A stretch of DNA of 64,000 nt from Massilia sp. METH4 (GTDB lineage: Bacteria > Pseudomonadota > Gammaproteobacteria > Burkholderiales > Burkholderiaceae_D): positions 2,852,001-2,916,000 of the forward strand of contig NZ_CP146614.1 of assembly GCF_037094685.1 (NCBI RefSeq). Direction: 5' to 3'. How positions within the stretch are numbered: the first letter of the stretch is position 1; each line of letters opens with the position of its first letter. A program made the translations under genes and the position numbers. Below the pieces are notes generated by a model. That model ran no database searches. It was given only the letters and a program-made list of their open reading frames with translations, and was not told the origin of the DNA. Positions 41,058 to 50,627 of this stretch are shown here, piece by piece.

Positions 41058-41321
41058 TCAGCCTTTGCCGCTCTTCGGCACGGTGCTGATCAGCGAGGCA
41101 CCGCAGGTCGTCTTGTGGCCTTCGAACGCGACCGGCACGCCGTCGATCAGCACCTTCGGATCGCCTTCCGCGATCACGCACACGGTGTGGCCCTGGATCG
41201 GGCACATGCAGCGGTCGCCCTTGCGGGCGACCGCCTTGCCCATCACCTTCGTTTTCGGCGCAGCGGCGATGACGCGGCCGCCGTGGCTCGTGGGGTCGTT
41301 CAGACGGATGACAGCTTTCAT
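41058..41321 (-). CDS. PAAR-domain T6SS spike tip protein
   Basis: This 87-residue protein consists only of a PAAR domain. It has IRLNDPTSHGGRVI, KGDRCMCPIQGHTVCVIAEGDPKVLIDGVPVAFEGHKTTCGASL, with zinc ligands expected among the His and Cys of SHGG, CMCP, GHK and TCG. It caps the VgrG trimer to make the sharp tip of the type VI secretion spike. It is the last gene of the vgrG-tle3-DUF2875 unit, 9 bp beyond the lipoprotein gene, and has no attached toxin domain. Confidence 0.92.
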   Translation of the reverse strand: MKAVIRLNDPTSHGGRVIAAAPKTKVMGKAVARKGDRCMCPIQGHTVCVIAEGDPKVLIDGVPVAFEGHKTTCGASLISTVPKSGKG

Positions 41322-41330
41322 GATCGCTCC

Positions 41331-42677
41331 TTACTTTGAGTACCCTTGCATGCCCGGCTTGGCATCGTGGCGCAGGCCCCACCACATCAGGTAGGCGTTG
41401 TTTTCGCCACGCGCGCGGAACCAGGGCTTGTCGTGGTCGATCGGGCGTACCTTTGCGGGTGGCACAACGACGACCGCTGTCGGCTTGTCGAGCTCGGTTG
41501 TCCCCGCAACCAGTACGTTCTTGCCCATGTGGTTGGCATATGCAATGCCGAGCGCGACATTGGTCAGCGCCGTGCCGGCGCCCATTTCGCCCAGCAGCGC
41601 CGAGGTGTTGAACGACTGCTTCATGAAGTCGAACTCGGCGATCTCCGTCGACGTGATGTGCGCAAGGTTGCCAATGCGTTCTGATGAGTCCGCATGCGTA
41701 TTGTTGGCGTCGTGGATGACGTAGCCGATGTCGATGGGTAGCTTTCCGGCGTTCCTGGCTGCCTTGTCGAGTGTTGCTTTCCACGCTTGCATTACGCGGG
41801 GTGGTTGATCTGACTTTTTTTCGAAGTCGGCAACGCTGTGGCTGGCGGGGTAGCCGATCCAGGCAAGCGGTTCGCGCTCGGTCTTGTAATCGGGGCCAGC
41901 AAGGACGAGCAGCACCATGTTCTCATTCATCTGCCTGTCCTTGGGAGGATAGCTCGGCGCATCCCAGTTCATCGCCCAGACGGTTTCGCTCGGATGGGTC
42001 TGGAGGTGGGCGAGCGCTGCTGACAGCGACGTGAAGCCGGCGTTGGGGCCGCCCATCGTCACGCGCACATCGGGTGGAGTACTCCGAGTCCAAGCGGTCG
42101 GAAAGTAAGTGTTTCCGATTGCGAAAACTCGTCGAATGCAATTGCTTGCAAAGCTTGAGGCCTCGGCTGTCTCTAATTTATAGTCTGGTAATGCGTATTC
42201 GACGTGAATTCCGGCCAGCTCCCGCCAATTCTTCTTGTCTTTTGGCGAATGTGCGTTATAGAAATACGTCGAATAGGAGAAATAGCTATGATGAAATGGT
42301 ACTATCAAAGATTCAAAGTATCTATGGTGATAACCTTTAAAAGTTTCCTTTCCATTAACACTGCTTGCAATAGAGCTTACGACCTTTAGCGTTGAAAAGC
42401 CTTCGGGGTCCGTGCGCACCATATCGTCATCTATGTTCGGTTTTGCCTGGCCCAGTGTCCACAGCAATTGCCATTCTGTCGGATAATCCCGGCGCTGCAG
42501 TGGATTCAACCATTGCACGCCAACAACCTGTGCAATATACGGCCTAGCCGACTTTGAAGTGGCAGGGGACGTTTGTAGGCTTGCACTAGTGTCCGGTTTG
42601 GGGGTGCTTGTACATCCCGTGAGCAGGCTCAATGTCGCGGCAGCGGCGAGTACGGGAAAAATCACAAAGTGTTTCAT
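41331..42677 (-). CDS. DUF2875/Tla3-type T6SS lipase-partner lipoprotein
   Basis: This 448-residue protein starts MKHFVIFPVLAAAATLSLLTGC, a good lipobox. The core YIAQVVGVQWLNPLQRRDYPTEWQLLWTLGQAKPN is the DUF2875 signature found in Tla3, the adaptor for the Tle3 lipase in Pseudomonas aeruginosa. Since this copy is a predicted lipoprotein and is the only protein paired with the effector, it could be adaptor, periplasmic immunity, or both. Another in-frame ATG at 42815, with GGAG seven bases before it, would add 46 residues and an extra hydrophobic helix. The segment about 42050-42450 is much more AT-rich than its neighbours. Confidence 0.8.
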   Translation of the reverse strand: MKHFVIFPVLAAAATLSLLTGCTSTPKPDTSASLQTSPATSKSARPYIAQVVGVQWLNPLQRRDYPTEWQLLWTLGQAKPNIDDDMVRTDPEGFSTLKVVSSIASSVNGKETFKGYHHRYFESLIVPFHHSYFSYSTYFYNAHSPKDKKNWRELAGIHVEYALPDYKLETAEASSFASNCIRRVFAIGNTYFPTAWTRSTPPDVRVTMGGPNAGFTSLSAALAHLQTHPSETVWAMNWDAPSYPPKDRQMNENMVLLVLAGPDYKTEREPLAWIGYPASHSVADFEKKSDQPPRVMQAWKATLDKAARNAGKLPIDIGYVIHDANNTHADSSERIGNLAHITSTEIAEFDFMKQSFNTSALLGEMGAGTALTNVALGIAYANHMGKNVLVAGTTELDKPTAVVVVPPAKVRPIDHDKPWFRARGENNAYLMWWGLRHDAKPGMQGYSK

Positions 42678-42817
42678 CACATCTCCGTTTGTCAAACCGT
42701 CGTTTGGGTCAGTTATCGTTAGCTCTGAAGAAAATATTGTCGCTGCCGCGACGGTTATAAAAACCAGTGCAGACCAGCACAGCCTACGAGTACGCGTTGC
42801 GATTAGTACATGCATAG

Positions 42818-45040
42818 TTAATCTCCGGGAGGGCGGTATGGTGGAGGAGGCGGGTATTCACGGCGGTCTTCAATTTTCTCTGGCATGTTGCCCGCACTGC
42901 TTTTTTCATTCGCCCAAGTGAAAACGGTCTTTCCATCCATCTGCCCGGTTTGAAAATATTCCGCAAGAGCCTTTTGCGGACTAGCATCCTCCATGCTGTT
43001 CCATAGGCGCCAATCCGCGGCGATTCTCAGATCTTGCAGGTCGGTAGCCCGAATACGGCACATCCCGACAGCCACGTCATACGCGAGCGCCTTCTCCGCA
43101 TGCATCGGATTGGTCATGATGGTCGAATGATCGGTGGCATTGCTGTCGATGTTCTCGGACAGGTAGCGCTTGATTTCCTTGGTACGCCAGATTTTGTATT
43201 CGTCGTCGGCTGCCTCCGGCTTGTCCTCGCCCGTTACGGGTTCGCCCGGTTTCACCATCTTTTCGCGTCTGGCCAGCATGCGCAGACGGGCATGGTCCTC
43301 ATAGCGTCGCGACGCTTCGCTGTCGCGATTGCCCTTGCCGGCGTCGGTACGATCGCGCTCAGGTTCGCCCGCACGTTGCTTGATGGGCCGGTCCCCCGTA
43401 TAGGGATCGTCTGGAGCGCGAACGCGGCCGGGGTCGCGGTCTTGTCCCGGCGCGTCGTAGTACTCGTCGAATTCACCGGTCTTGCCGAAGCGCAGGCCCT
43501 GCGGTTCGAACGGCACCGGCAATTCAGGAGCGTCGATCGGAATCGACCAATTCTTGTCGGGTTCTGCATTGATGCGGGCGCCAGCCATGCCGGCCACTTC
43601 GGTGACAGGGACAATGACCGGCGTGGTAACAAAGGTCATAACCTTCCCGAACCAGTCCTTGTTTGAACTGACGCCCTGGGAGACCGAATATTTCACCTTC
43701 GGCGACTCCGGCACCCAGAAACTCCTGCTGCCCGACTTCGCGGTCTTGTTATGGCGATCGTTCCAGTAGTGATAGCTCTTTTTGATTCCGACCATAAAGC
43801 CTTGGGCAAAGACTCGCTGACTGAACACTCCCGTGCCACCGCTGGCGGTAATCTCTTCCTGGCTCATCCCCCGCCATCCGATGCCTTGTATCGACGTGGC
43901 CGAGATGACCTGGTCATGCGGGTTACAGTACAAAGTGACACGACCGCATGAACTCTGGCGTGGGCCGTACCCGCATGCCTTGCGGTCGGTTTCGGCATCG
44001 AATCCCTGCGCGCGATTGGCCATGTATTTGTCGATGGTTTCGACGCTCTGTTGCGGTGATGCCGGAGTGCGAATGATGTCGAAGAACGCTCGCAGCGTTT
44101 GTATCCGTGCCTGCTCGGTTTGCCTCCCGGTACCGCCATGGCGGTCCTTCATGTGCAATTCGCTCCAGGTCTGCAGGAAATTCGACTTGAGCACGCTGTA
44201 GGGTGGGTTGCACAACACATAGGTATCGGCCACACAGCGGCCCTCCACACCAGCACTGTTCTTAACAGCTGGCATACGGTCGCCGAGGAACGCGGCTGCC
44301 ATGCCGATCATATTGCCCTGGCTATGGCAGACGATCGTGATTGGGACGTCAACTTGAAGTTCGCGAATCGATTTGATCAGCTTTGCCAGCCGCAGAGCGG
44401 CCACGACAAAGTAGGGGCGGGGAGGGCACGCAAACACGTGTCGGCCGCGCACGGGATTGATGTGCTGGACGTTCATCCACAGGAACAGGGCATCCGACAA
44501 GCCCTGGCTCCACAGATCGGGCAGGGCCGTGCAACCGTTGGCGAACGGGCCGCCGCCCCAGTAATCGCGTTCGTTGAGGTAGATGCCATCGCCGAATTCC
44601 TGCAGTTCGTTGAGGCTGGCCTTGTACCCCCAACGGAAGCGGATCACCGGACTGAAATGGTTGGCGTCCCGAATGAACGTGGTCTCATCTCGCTTGGGAT
44701 TGATAAAGCCGTCATCCGTGAGTTCCGGAGTATAAACGGCCGGTGTCAGCTGCCCTCCCGCCGGCGTCGGATGAGCCAGGTGCTCGTCGCAGCGCTTCAA
44801 GCGTTGATTCAGGCCAGCACAGAGGCCCGCTTCTGTCTGGTCATACCATTCCCCATCCGAATTCACGCCGTGGACAAAGATCACGATCCCCGGCAGCGGC
44901 ATTTGCATGAGCACATCGAGGTAAGAGTCGCGCAGCACGGTAACGCCACTGACACCCTCGATGGCGGATAGACGGCTGACATCGGACTCGCGAAAACGCG
45001 CTTGAGCGGAACTTGCATTGCGCTTGGCATTACTTGTCAT
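42818..45040 (-). CDS. tle3: Tle3-type T6SS phospholipase effector
   Basis: This 740-residue alpha/beta hydrolase starts with an oxyanion region GIVIFVHGVNSDGEWYDQTEAG near residue 51 and has its nucleophile in C238-H-S240-Q-G, a GxSxG variant with Cys in the first place. A conserved NPMHAEKALAYDVAVGMCRIRATDLQDLRIAADW block near the C terminus is the DUF3274 region of Tle3 toxins. Tle enzymes are injected to degrade membrane lipids of rival cells. It lies 22 bp after vgrG and before the DUF2875 gene, as in vgrG2b-type clusters. The ATG at 45040 has GAAAGGAGA. Confidence 0.87.
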   Translation of the reverse strand: MTSNAKRNASSAQARFRESDVSRLSAIEGVSGVTVLRDSYLDVLMQMPLPGIVIFVHGVNSDGEWYDQTEAGLCAGLNQRLKRCDEHLAHPTPAGGQLTPAVYTPELTDDGFINPKRDETTFIRDANHFSPVIRFRWGYKASLNELQEFGDGIYLNERDYWGGGPFANGCTALPDLWSQGLSDALFLWMNVQHINPVRGRHVFACPPRPYFVVAALRLAKLIKSIRELQVDVPITIVCHSQGNMIGMAAAFLGDRMPAVKNSAGVEGRCVADTYVLCNPPYSVLKSNFLQTWSELHMKDRHGGTGRQTEQARIQTLRAFFDIIRTPASPQQSVETIDKYMANRAQGFDAETDRKACGYGPRQSSCGRVTLYCNPHDQVISATSIQGIGWRGMSQEEITASGGTGVFSQRVFAQGFMVGIKKSYHYWNDRHNKTAKSGSRSFWVPESPKVKYSVSQGVSSNKDWFGKVMTFVTTPVIVPVTEVAGMAGARINAEPDKNWSIPIDAPELPVPFEPQGLRFGKTGEFDEYYDAPGQDRDPGRVRAPDDPYTGDRPIKQRAGEPERDRTDAGKGNRDSEASRRYEDHARLRMLARREKMVKPGEPVTGEDKPEAADDEYKIWRTKEIKRYLSENIDSNATDHSTIMTNPMHAEKALAYDVAVGMCRIRATDLQDLRIAADWRLWNSMEDASPQKALAEYFQTGQMDGKTVFTWANEKSSAGNMPEKIEDRREYPPPPPYRPPGD

Positions 45041-45062
45041 CTGTATCTCCTTTCGAGCGTGT

Positions 45063-47816
45063 TCATGCCTCGTCGTCACCAAGGTAGGCATGCAGCCATT
45101 GAACGGTGTCACCCGTGATCTTTCCGCCCTCGCCGGCGCTGTCGGTCGTGATGGCAATCGGGGTGCCGCCATCCACCTCCAAGTTCAGCTTCACCCCCTC
45201 GACGGGCTCGCCGTCGCTTGGCCGGATTGCACGCGGCGTCCGACAAAATTCGCCCTCTGCGAACTTCGGCAACTCCGCCTTCTGACTGGCCGGCCCATTC
45301 CAGTGATGCCCATCCGTCTTGATCGTCATCGTCCCTGGCCCGCCGATCTCCGGCCCGCCACCCTTCAAGGCGAGGTACGCCCCGGCCGTGTTCACCAGCA
45401 CGATCTCCTCGGCCATGATGATCACGCGCCCCTTGGCGCTGATCTTCACGTCCTTGCCCGAATCGATCTGGGTGGTGTCGTGCTGGCTCTGCATCAGCAG
45501 CGGCCCATGATGCGCGACGGCGTGCAGGCCGTTCGCGTGCGAGAACAGCGAGATGCCCTTGCCGGCGTTGACGTTGAAGCGCTGGCCGGCCGTCAGTTGC
45601 AGGTGCTGTTGCGCCACCGTGTCGACGTTGGTGGCGGCATAGGTGACGACGGCCTTCGATGTGGCGAAGCTGATGCCGTCCGGCGCGGTCATGCCGATGG
45701 CGGCGGCGCCGGCCTTGTCCCAGTCCTTGACGCCGGATTGCAGTTCGCCCTGGGCCGCATCGTCGACCGGCAAGCCTTCGTGCGTGGCGGCATATTCGCC
45801 CAGCGACCGGAACAACTCCACGCATTCCTGCATCAGCGCCAGGTATTCCGTGCGGTCGAGCTGCTTGCCGCCGCTGCCCAGCCGCTGCCAAGTAGAGAGC
45901 AGCATGCCCTTAGCGCCGCGCAGCGCGAGGTGCTTGTCGGTGGTCAGCTCGGCGCCTTCGCCGCGCGGCGCGCCGGTGCCGTTGGTGCGCGGCTGCGTCA
46001 GCGCGCCCAGATTCAGTTCGCTGCGGCCATGGTCGCTGGCCAGTTGCGCGCTGATCTGGCCGGGCGTGTCGTCGAGGCGCAGCTGGTTCACGCGCGTGCC
46101 CTTGATCTCGCGGCTCCGGATGCCCGAGACGTAGCGGTTGCCGGGCAGGCCGTCAGTGCCCAGGTGGGGAGGGCGGGCGGCGGTGTTGTAGAGCTGCCCG
46201 ATCACCACGGGCTTGTCCGGGTCGCCACCCAGGAAGGCGATCAGGACTTCGGTGCCGGCGCGTGGCAGCGAGAGTGCGCCGAAGTGGGACCCCGGACCGG
46301 CCGCGGTGCCGGCCCAGTTGGTGGCGACACGCACCCAGGCCGAGTCGGCATCGGTGCCGGAAGCGCCTCCATCGGCGTGGTCGCGTTCGCGCATGGCGCC
46401 GAAGCGCACCTTGATGCGGCCGTGCGTGTCGCAGTGCACTTCCTCGCCGGCGGGGCCGACGACGATGGCGCTCTGCATCCCGGCACGCGGCTGGTCGGTG
46501 CGCGGGTCCCAGGCCGGCACGAAGCGGGTGTCGCGCCGCACGCAAGTCATGCGCATGAAGAAGCGCATTTCGCCAGCGTCGAACCAGTTGCGGGCAGCCA
46601 GTGGGATGTCGGCCATGTCGGCCGTCCAGCGGTTGCGCGCGAACAGGCGTTCCACGCGCGCATCGAATGCCTTCGGCAGGTTGCTCTGGGCGATGAATTG
46701 CAGCGACAGGATGACGAAATCGCGCTCCTCTTCCGTGTGCTCGGCCAGGTCCGGGTGGCCGTCCAGCCTGAAATACTCCCCGGCGGCGCAGGAGCGCAGG
46801 CCGCCTTCGGCGTGGTAGCACTTCGATTCGAAATCGGAGCGGGCCATCGCCTGCTGTGCCAGCGCCCCCAGGTCTTCGGCGTTGTCTCGCACATGGGGCG
46901 CCTCGACGAGGTAGCGGTCGAGCTGCGCGGCCAGCTTGTTGCCCTTCGCGCCCTGGTCGGCCATGGTGTCGGCATGCGCAGTCATGAAGCCGGTGCCGCG
47001 CGGGTTGGCGTAATCCCAGCTGAAGTGCGTCACGCTGCCGGGCCGCAGGGTACGAACGCCGCTCCAGGCCGTGATGGTGTCGCGCTGCTCGGTGGCGCTG
47101 TTGCGGTGAAAGCGCACGCACCCGGCGGGGGCTTGCTTGAGCCGCTTGGTATCGCGAAACAGCACCAGCGTGTGCACGGGGGCTGCCGCCCGGCTGTCTT
47201 CGTCGCGGGGCTTGGGCCGGAAGAACCAGCTGATGCCGCGCCGCCGCAGGAGGCGCTTCACGAAGGCGCCGGTGCCTTCATTGTATTGAACGATCTGCTT
47301 GCGGGGCGGGTAGCGCCGCATGCCGAGCGCGGCGTCCACCTCGAATTCGAATGCCGCCGCGAGCGCGGGGTTGTTGCGGCGGGCCTCGGTGAGGACCGCC
47401 TGCACTACTTCCAGTTCCGTCTTGTCGAGGAATACGCGCGTGTTGACGGCAAGGTCGAGGATCGCCAGGGCGTCGCGCACCACGAGCTGGTAGGTGGCCA
47501 GGCCACCGTCGCTTTCGCCCTGCGCCGCTTCGGCCACGATGCCGCAGAGGCTGCGCAATTTGCCTTCATCGGTGACGATTTGCACCTCGGCCGCCACGCC
47601 GATCAGTTCTTTCAAGGGCAGGTGTACGTCCAGCGACACGCAATACACGCGCAGCTCGATGCCGACGCAGATCGCTTCCGTGCCCGAAACGCGCTGCGGC
47701 AGCAGCACGGTGTCCGACAGGCCGTCCGCGAGGACGAGCCGCATCTGGATCGGCCGGTTGCGCGCCGTGAGGTACTGTTCCAGCGGGTCGGTATCGTCGA
47801 ATTGGTCGTGATCCAT
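45063..47816 (-). CDS. vgrG: T6SS spike protein VgrG
   Basis: This 917-residue VgrG (TssI) has the phage gp27-like base (residues about 30-400), the OB-fold and gp5-like needle, then a DUF2345 region (KAVVTYAATNVDTVAQQHLQLTAGQRFNVNAGKGISLFS). A roughly 60-residue tail after GGPGTMTIKTDGHHWNGP may recruit the effector. The typical HCDTHGRIKVRF motif is present (EVHCDTHGRIKVRFG). The ATG at 47816 gives a standard start; longer in-frame readings run into tssG. It is 14 bp from tssG. Confidence 0.94.
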   Translation of the reverse strand: MDHDQFDDTDPLEQYLTARNRPIQMRLVLADGLSDTVLLPQRVSGTEAICVGIELRVYCVSLDVHLPLKELIGVAAEVQIVTDEGKLRSLCGIVAEAAQGESDGGLATYQLVVRDALAILDLAVNTRVFLDKTELEVVQAVLTEARRNNPALAAAFEFEVDAALGMRRYPPRKQIVQYNEGTGAFVKRLLRRRGISWFFRPKPRDEDSRAAAPVHTLVLFRDTKRLKQAPAGCVRFHRNSATEQRDTITAWSGVRTLRPGSVTHFSWDYANPRGTGFMTAHADTMADQGAKGNKLAAQLDRYLVEAPHVRDNAEDLGALAQQAMARSDFESKCYHAEGGLRSCAAGEYFRLDGHPDLAEHTEEERDFVILSLQFIAQSNLPKAFDARVERLFARNRWTADMADIPLAARNWFDAGEMRFFMRMTCVRRDTRFVPAWDPRTDQPRAGMQSAIVVGPAGEEVHCDTHGRIKVRFGAMRERDHADGGASGTDADSAWVRVATNWAGTAAGPGSHFGALSLPRAGTEVLIAFLGGDPDKPVVIGQLYNTAARPPHLGTDGLPGNRYVSGIRSREIKGTRVNQLRLDDTPGQISAQLASDHGRSELNLGALTQPRTNGTGAPRGEGAELTTDKHLALRGAKGMLLSTWQRLGSGGKQLDRTEYLALMQECVELFRSLGEYAATHEGLPVDDAAQGELQSGVKDWDKAGAAAIGMTAPDGISFATSKAVVTYAATNVDTVAQQHLQLTAGQRFNVNAGKGISLFSHANGLHAVAHHGPLLMQSQHDTTQIDSGKDVKISAKGRVIIMAEEIVLVNTAGAYLALKGGGPEIGGPGTMTIKTDGHHWNGPASQKAELPKFAEGEFCRTPRAIRPSDGEPVEGVKLNLEVDGGTPIAITTDSAGEGGKITGDTVQWLHAYLGDDEA

Positions 47817-47830
47817 GTGGGCTCCGTTTT

Positions 47831-48817
47831 TCAGAAGGGCTCGATCAGGTAGCGGGTTTTGTCGTGATCGCGGGTGGCCGGTCGCCTGGACAGGATGGCT
47901 GCCCGCCCCAGGCGGGCCTTGCCCAGGATGAAAGGTTTCACATCCTGCGCACGCAGGATCGGCCGCACTTCGAAGCGCAGTTCGGGAATGGCGAACAACG
48001 CCAGCATGGCTTTCAGTGCCTTGCCCCCTTCGCCATCGCGCAGGAAATGATCGTATTGCTGCTCGGTGAGAGGCCCGATCCACAGGCGTACCCAGGTAGT
48101 GCGGGTGCGATAGCGCCGGCCGACGATCATCGTGCCGAGCCGGCATTGCTGGGGCTTGCCGAGTACCGACAGCTCGTCCGGCCGCAGTATCTCCCACGCG
48201 GCCACGAACGGTTCGATCCGGATCGGCACGCCAAAGTAATCGTTCAGCACGGCGGACAGCAGCGCCGCCGAGACCGGCCGCTGGCGCAGCAGGGCCGCGT
48301 AGTGCGCGACCGCCTCGGCCGGAATGATGGCTTCCTTGTTGCGCCCCGCATGGCCGGCCAATGCCAGCTGCATGTCGAGGAAATCATCCCTGCCGTCGCG
48401 CCTGAACCGGTATTCGACGCGGCATTTTTCCCAGGCGCGGTAGAACAGCAAGACGGCGCGCTGCGAAAAGCAGTCCAGGAAGGCACGCCCGCTGTCATCC
48501 TTGTCGCCATGTACCTGCGCGGCGATGGTCTCGGTATAGCAATAGGGCAGCGCGCCCTTCACGCCGAGGAAACCGATGAATGCGGGCGTGATGTGCACGC
48601 GGCCCTCGCTCACGGCCAGGGCTTCGACCTGGCTGGGCGGGAAGGCCAGTGAAATGCTGTTCCTGAAGCGCAGCGTGCTGTCGAGCGTGTGCTGGCCCGG
48701 CTGGCCCTGCAGCCACCGGTCCAGCAGATGCACGGCCTGGAAAAAGTCGTAGCGGTGCGGCTGGTCGAGCACTTGCCGGATCAGGCCAGTTCGATCTCGC
48801 CATGTCGTGGTTTGCAT
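47831..48817 (-). CDS. tssG: T6SS baseplate protein TssG
   Basis: This 328-residue TssG baseplate wedge protein shows YDFFQAVHLLDRWL near the start, RFRNSISLAFPPSQVEAL, FIGFLGVKGALPYCYTE and a C-terminal VNLGL-like LAIPELRFEVRPILRAQDV. TssG sits with TssF, TssE and TssK under the VgrG hub. The ATG at 48817 lies 37 bp inside the end of tssF, a normal coupled overlap. Confidence 0.93.
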   Translation of the reverse strand: MQTTTWRDRTGLIRQVLDQPHRYDFFQAVHLLDRWLQGQPGQHTLDSTLRFRNSISLAFPPSQVEALAVSEGRVHITPAFIGFLGVKGALPYCYTETIAAQVHGDKDDSGRAFLDCFSQRAVLLFYRAWEKCRVEYRFRRDGRDDFLDMQLALAGHAGRNKEAIIPAEAVAHYAALLRQRPVSAALLSAVLNDYFGVPIRIEPFVAAWEILRPDELSVLGKPQQCRLGTMIVGRRYRTRTTWVRLWIGPLTEQQYDHFLRDGEGGKALKAMLALFAIPELRFEVRPILRAQDVKPFILGKARLGRAAILSRRPATRDHDKTRYLIEPF

Positions 48818-50616
48818 CGCAGGAGTTCCTTTCCATTCGCGAGAGAGATGATGGTCAGCTGGCTGAAGCTGTTGATGTGCACGCACAAGCCAAAGAAGTG
48901 ATCCAGTACCTGGGCGAACAGGTGCAGGCCGGTGCCGACGAACGCCTCTTCGTCGACCGTGAGCCGGATTTCAATGCCGTATACCGGTGTGCGGCCCTTT
49001 TCGTCGCGAAACCAGGTGCGTGCCTGGCGCCGCTCCAGCGCCGCGATGGCGCGGATCTGGTGCTGGGTCACGGCCGACTGGCGCAGGTCGTAGAGCGCCA
49101 GGGCTTCGCGCAGGCCATCTACCCCTTGCTGCACCAGCGCCGTGTGGCTGAGTGCCAGTTGCGAGACCAGGCGCCACTGGATGTCGCCGCTGAAGCGGTA
49201 TTGCGGGGCGGGGCGGTTTAGGAAGCGCAGCGTCCAGTCCGCGCCCGCCTGTTCCAGTTGCAGATCGCCGTCCGGCGCGCCATGGCGCAATCGGGCCGGC
49301 AGGTCGCGGTTGGTGCACGTCAGGTCGATGGAGACGCTGGCATTCGGCATGTCGAGCGGATCGAGTCCCCGGTCGATGAGGGAGATGCGCGTCTCGTGGC
49401 CCGGCTGCGTGATGGCGCGTTCCGCATCGCGCCTCAGCAGGTAATAGGCGCCCTTGCCGTGCTGCTCGCCGTGCCGCAGCGAGTAATAGGGGCGGAATTC
49501 CGTCAGCTCCTGCTTGCGCGCTTCGCCGTGCGCGGGTCCGCGAAGTGCGCAAACCTTGTCCACGCTGTAGATGTCGTACGCTGCGGCCGGGCTCCCTTCC
49601 GGCAGCAAAGGGTAGTCAGGCTGCGCATAATCCAGGTCGATCGGGCAGGCACTGTGCGGGAACAGGTTGACCACCGGCGTGCAGTTCAGCAGCAGGTTGG
49701 CGGGCGACAGCGCCGCCAGGCGGCGCGCGGCCGGGGCGTCATGCCGGATGTCGAGGCCAAGGTGCAACGTCAGGCGGGTGCACTCCGGCTTGATGTGCCG
49801 CGCCAGGGGTGGCCAGGCGATATCGATGAAATTGAAGCGCTCCGGGAATGCGAAATACTCGGTGAGCAGCCTGAATGCGGGGTGGGACGTGGGCGGGCAG
49901 GGCAGCACCGCGTCGGCGGCGTCGAAGCCGGCTGCTGCCAGCGGAACCCCGTCGAGCGCATGCCACTGGCTCCCGGGCAGCTCCACATAGGCGGCCTTCG
50001 TGTGCAGGAACAGCGCGTCGCGCAAAGTCGCGCACAGCGATGGCTCGCCGGCGATCATGGTGCGCACGGCAGCGAGATCGATGCCGGCCGCGTGCGGCGC
50101 AAGACATTCGATGCCGATGCTGATCGCCGTGAGTACTTCCACGGGGCGGGCCAGCGCCTGCGGCGCGTGGAACACGGAGCGGAAAGCCACGTCCGTGATG
50201 ACGATCGGAGCGATGTACACGTCCTGCACGGTGCGGAACCGGCATGTCACCCCGTCGTCCGACCGGCTGTTCAGCATGGCGCCGCGCGGCAGACGCGTGG
50301 CGTCGCTCATGCCGTGGATTGCCTGGCCGGGGTCGACGTGCACGATCGCGGTGGAAGGGAACGGCAGCAGGTACTGCCGGTAATTCACGCTCAGGATCGC
50401 TTCGGTGACCTTGTTGTCGTTCTCCTCGATCATCTGCTCGATGCGGCCCGTCAGGAAGGCAGTACCCTGGAGCAGCCGCTCGATGTGCGGGTCGTCGCTG
50501 GCGCCGTTTGCCATTCCCAGTCGCATTGCCTGGGCCGGGTATTCGGCGGCGAATTCATGCGCATAACCTTGCAGGGTGCCCAGTGCGCGTTCGAAGTATT
50601 CGCGTCGTTTCTTCAT
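48781..50616 (-). CDS. tssF: T6SS baseplate protein TssF
   Basis: This 611-residue TssF (VasA) begins with the usual YFERALGTLQGYAHEFAAEYP and DPHIERLLQGTAFLTGRIEQMIEENDNKVTEAIL, and has the C-terminal VYGIEIRLTVDEEAFVGTGLHLFAQVLDHFFGLCVHINSFSQL block typical of the family. It forms the main wedge of the baseplate. It is 11 bp after tssE and overlaps tssG. Confidence 0.95.
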   Translation of the reverse strand: MKKRREYFERALGTLQGYAHEFAAEYPAQAMRLGMANGASDDPHIERLLQGTAFLTGRIEQMIEENDNKVTEAILSVNYRQYLLPFPSTAIVHVDPGQAIHGMSDATRLPRGAMLNSRSDDGVTCRFRTVQDVYIAPIVITDVAFRSVFHAPQALARPVEVLTAISIGIECLAPHAAGIDLAAVRTMIAGEPSLCATLRDALFLHTKAAYVELPGSQWHALDGVPLAAAGFDAADAVLPCPPTSHPAFRLLTEYFAFPERFNFIDIAWPPLARHIKPECTRLTLHLGLDIRHDAPAARRLAALSPANLLLNCTPVVNLFPHSACPIDLDYAQPDYPLLPEGSPAAAYDIYSVDKVCALRGPAHGEARKQELTEFRPYYSLRHGEQHGKGAYYLLRRDAERAITQPGHETRISLIDRGLDPLDMPNASVSIDLTCTNRDLPARLRHGAPDGDLQLEQAGADWTLRFLNRPAPQYRFSGDIQWRLVSQLALSHTALVQQGVDGLREALALYDLRQSAVTQHQIRAIAALERRQARTWFRDEKGRTPVYGIEIRLTVDEEAFVGTGLHLFAQVLDHFFGLCVHINSFSQLTIISLANGKELLRCKPRHGEIELA

Positions 50617-50627
50617 CCGGTCCTCCG

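Noticed and set aside
41058..42815. Idea that the DUF2875 gene is a pseudogene because of its AT-rich centre
   Set aside because: The reading frame is uninterrupted over 448 codons and the protein shows family motifs from start to end.
45018..47852. 944-residue plus-strand frame opposite vgrG
   Set aside because: No recognisable domain; VgrG on the minus strand is complete and fits the T6SS context.
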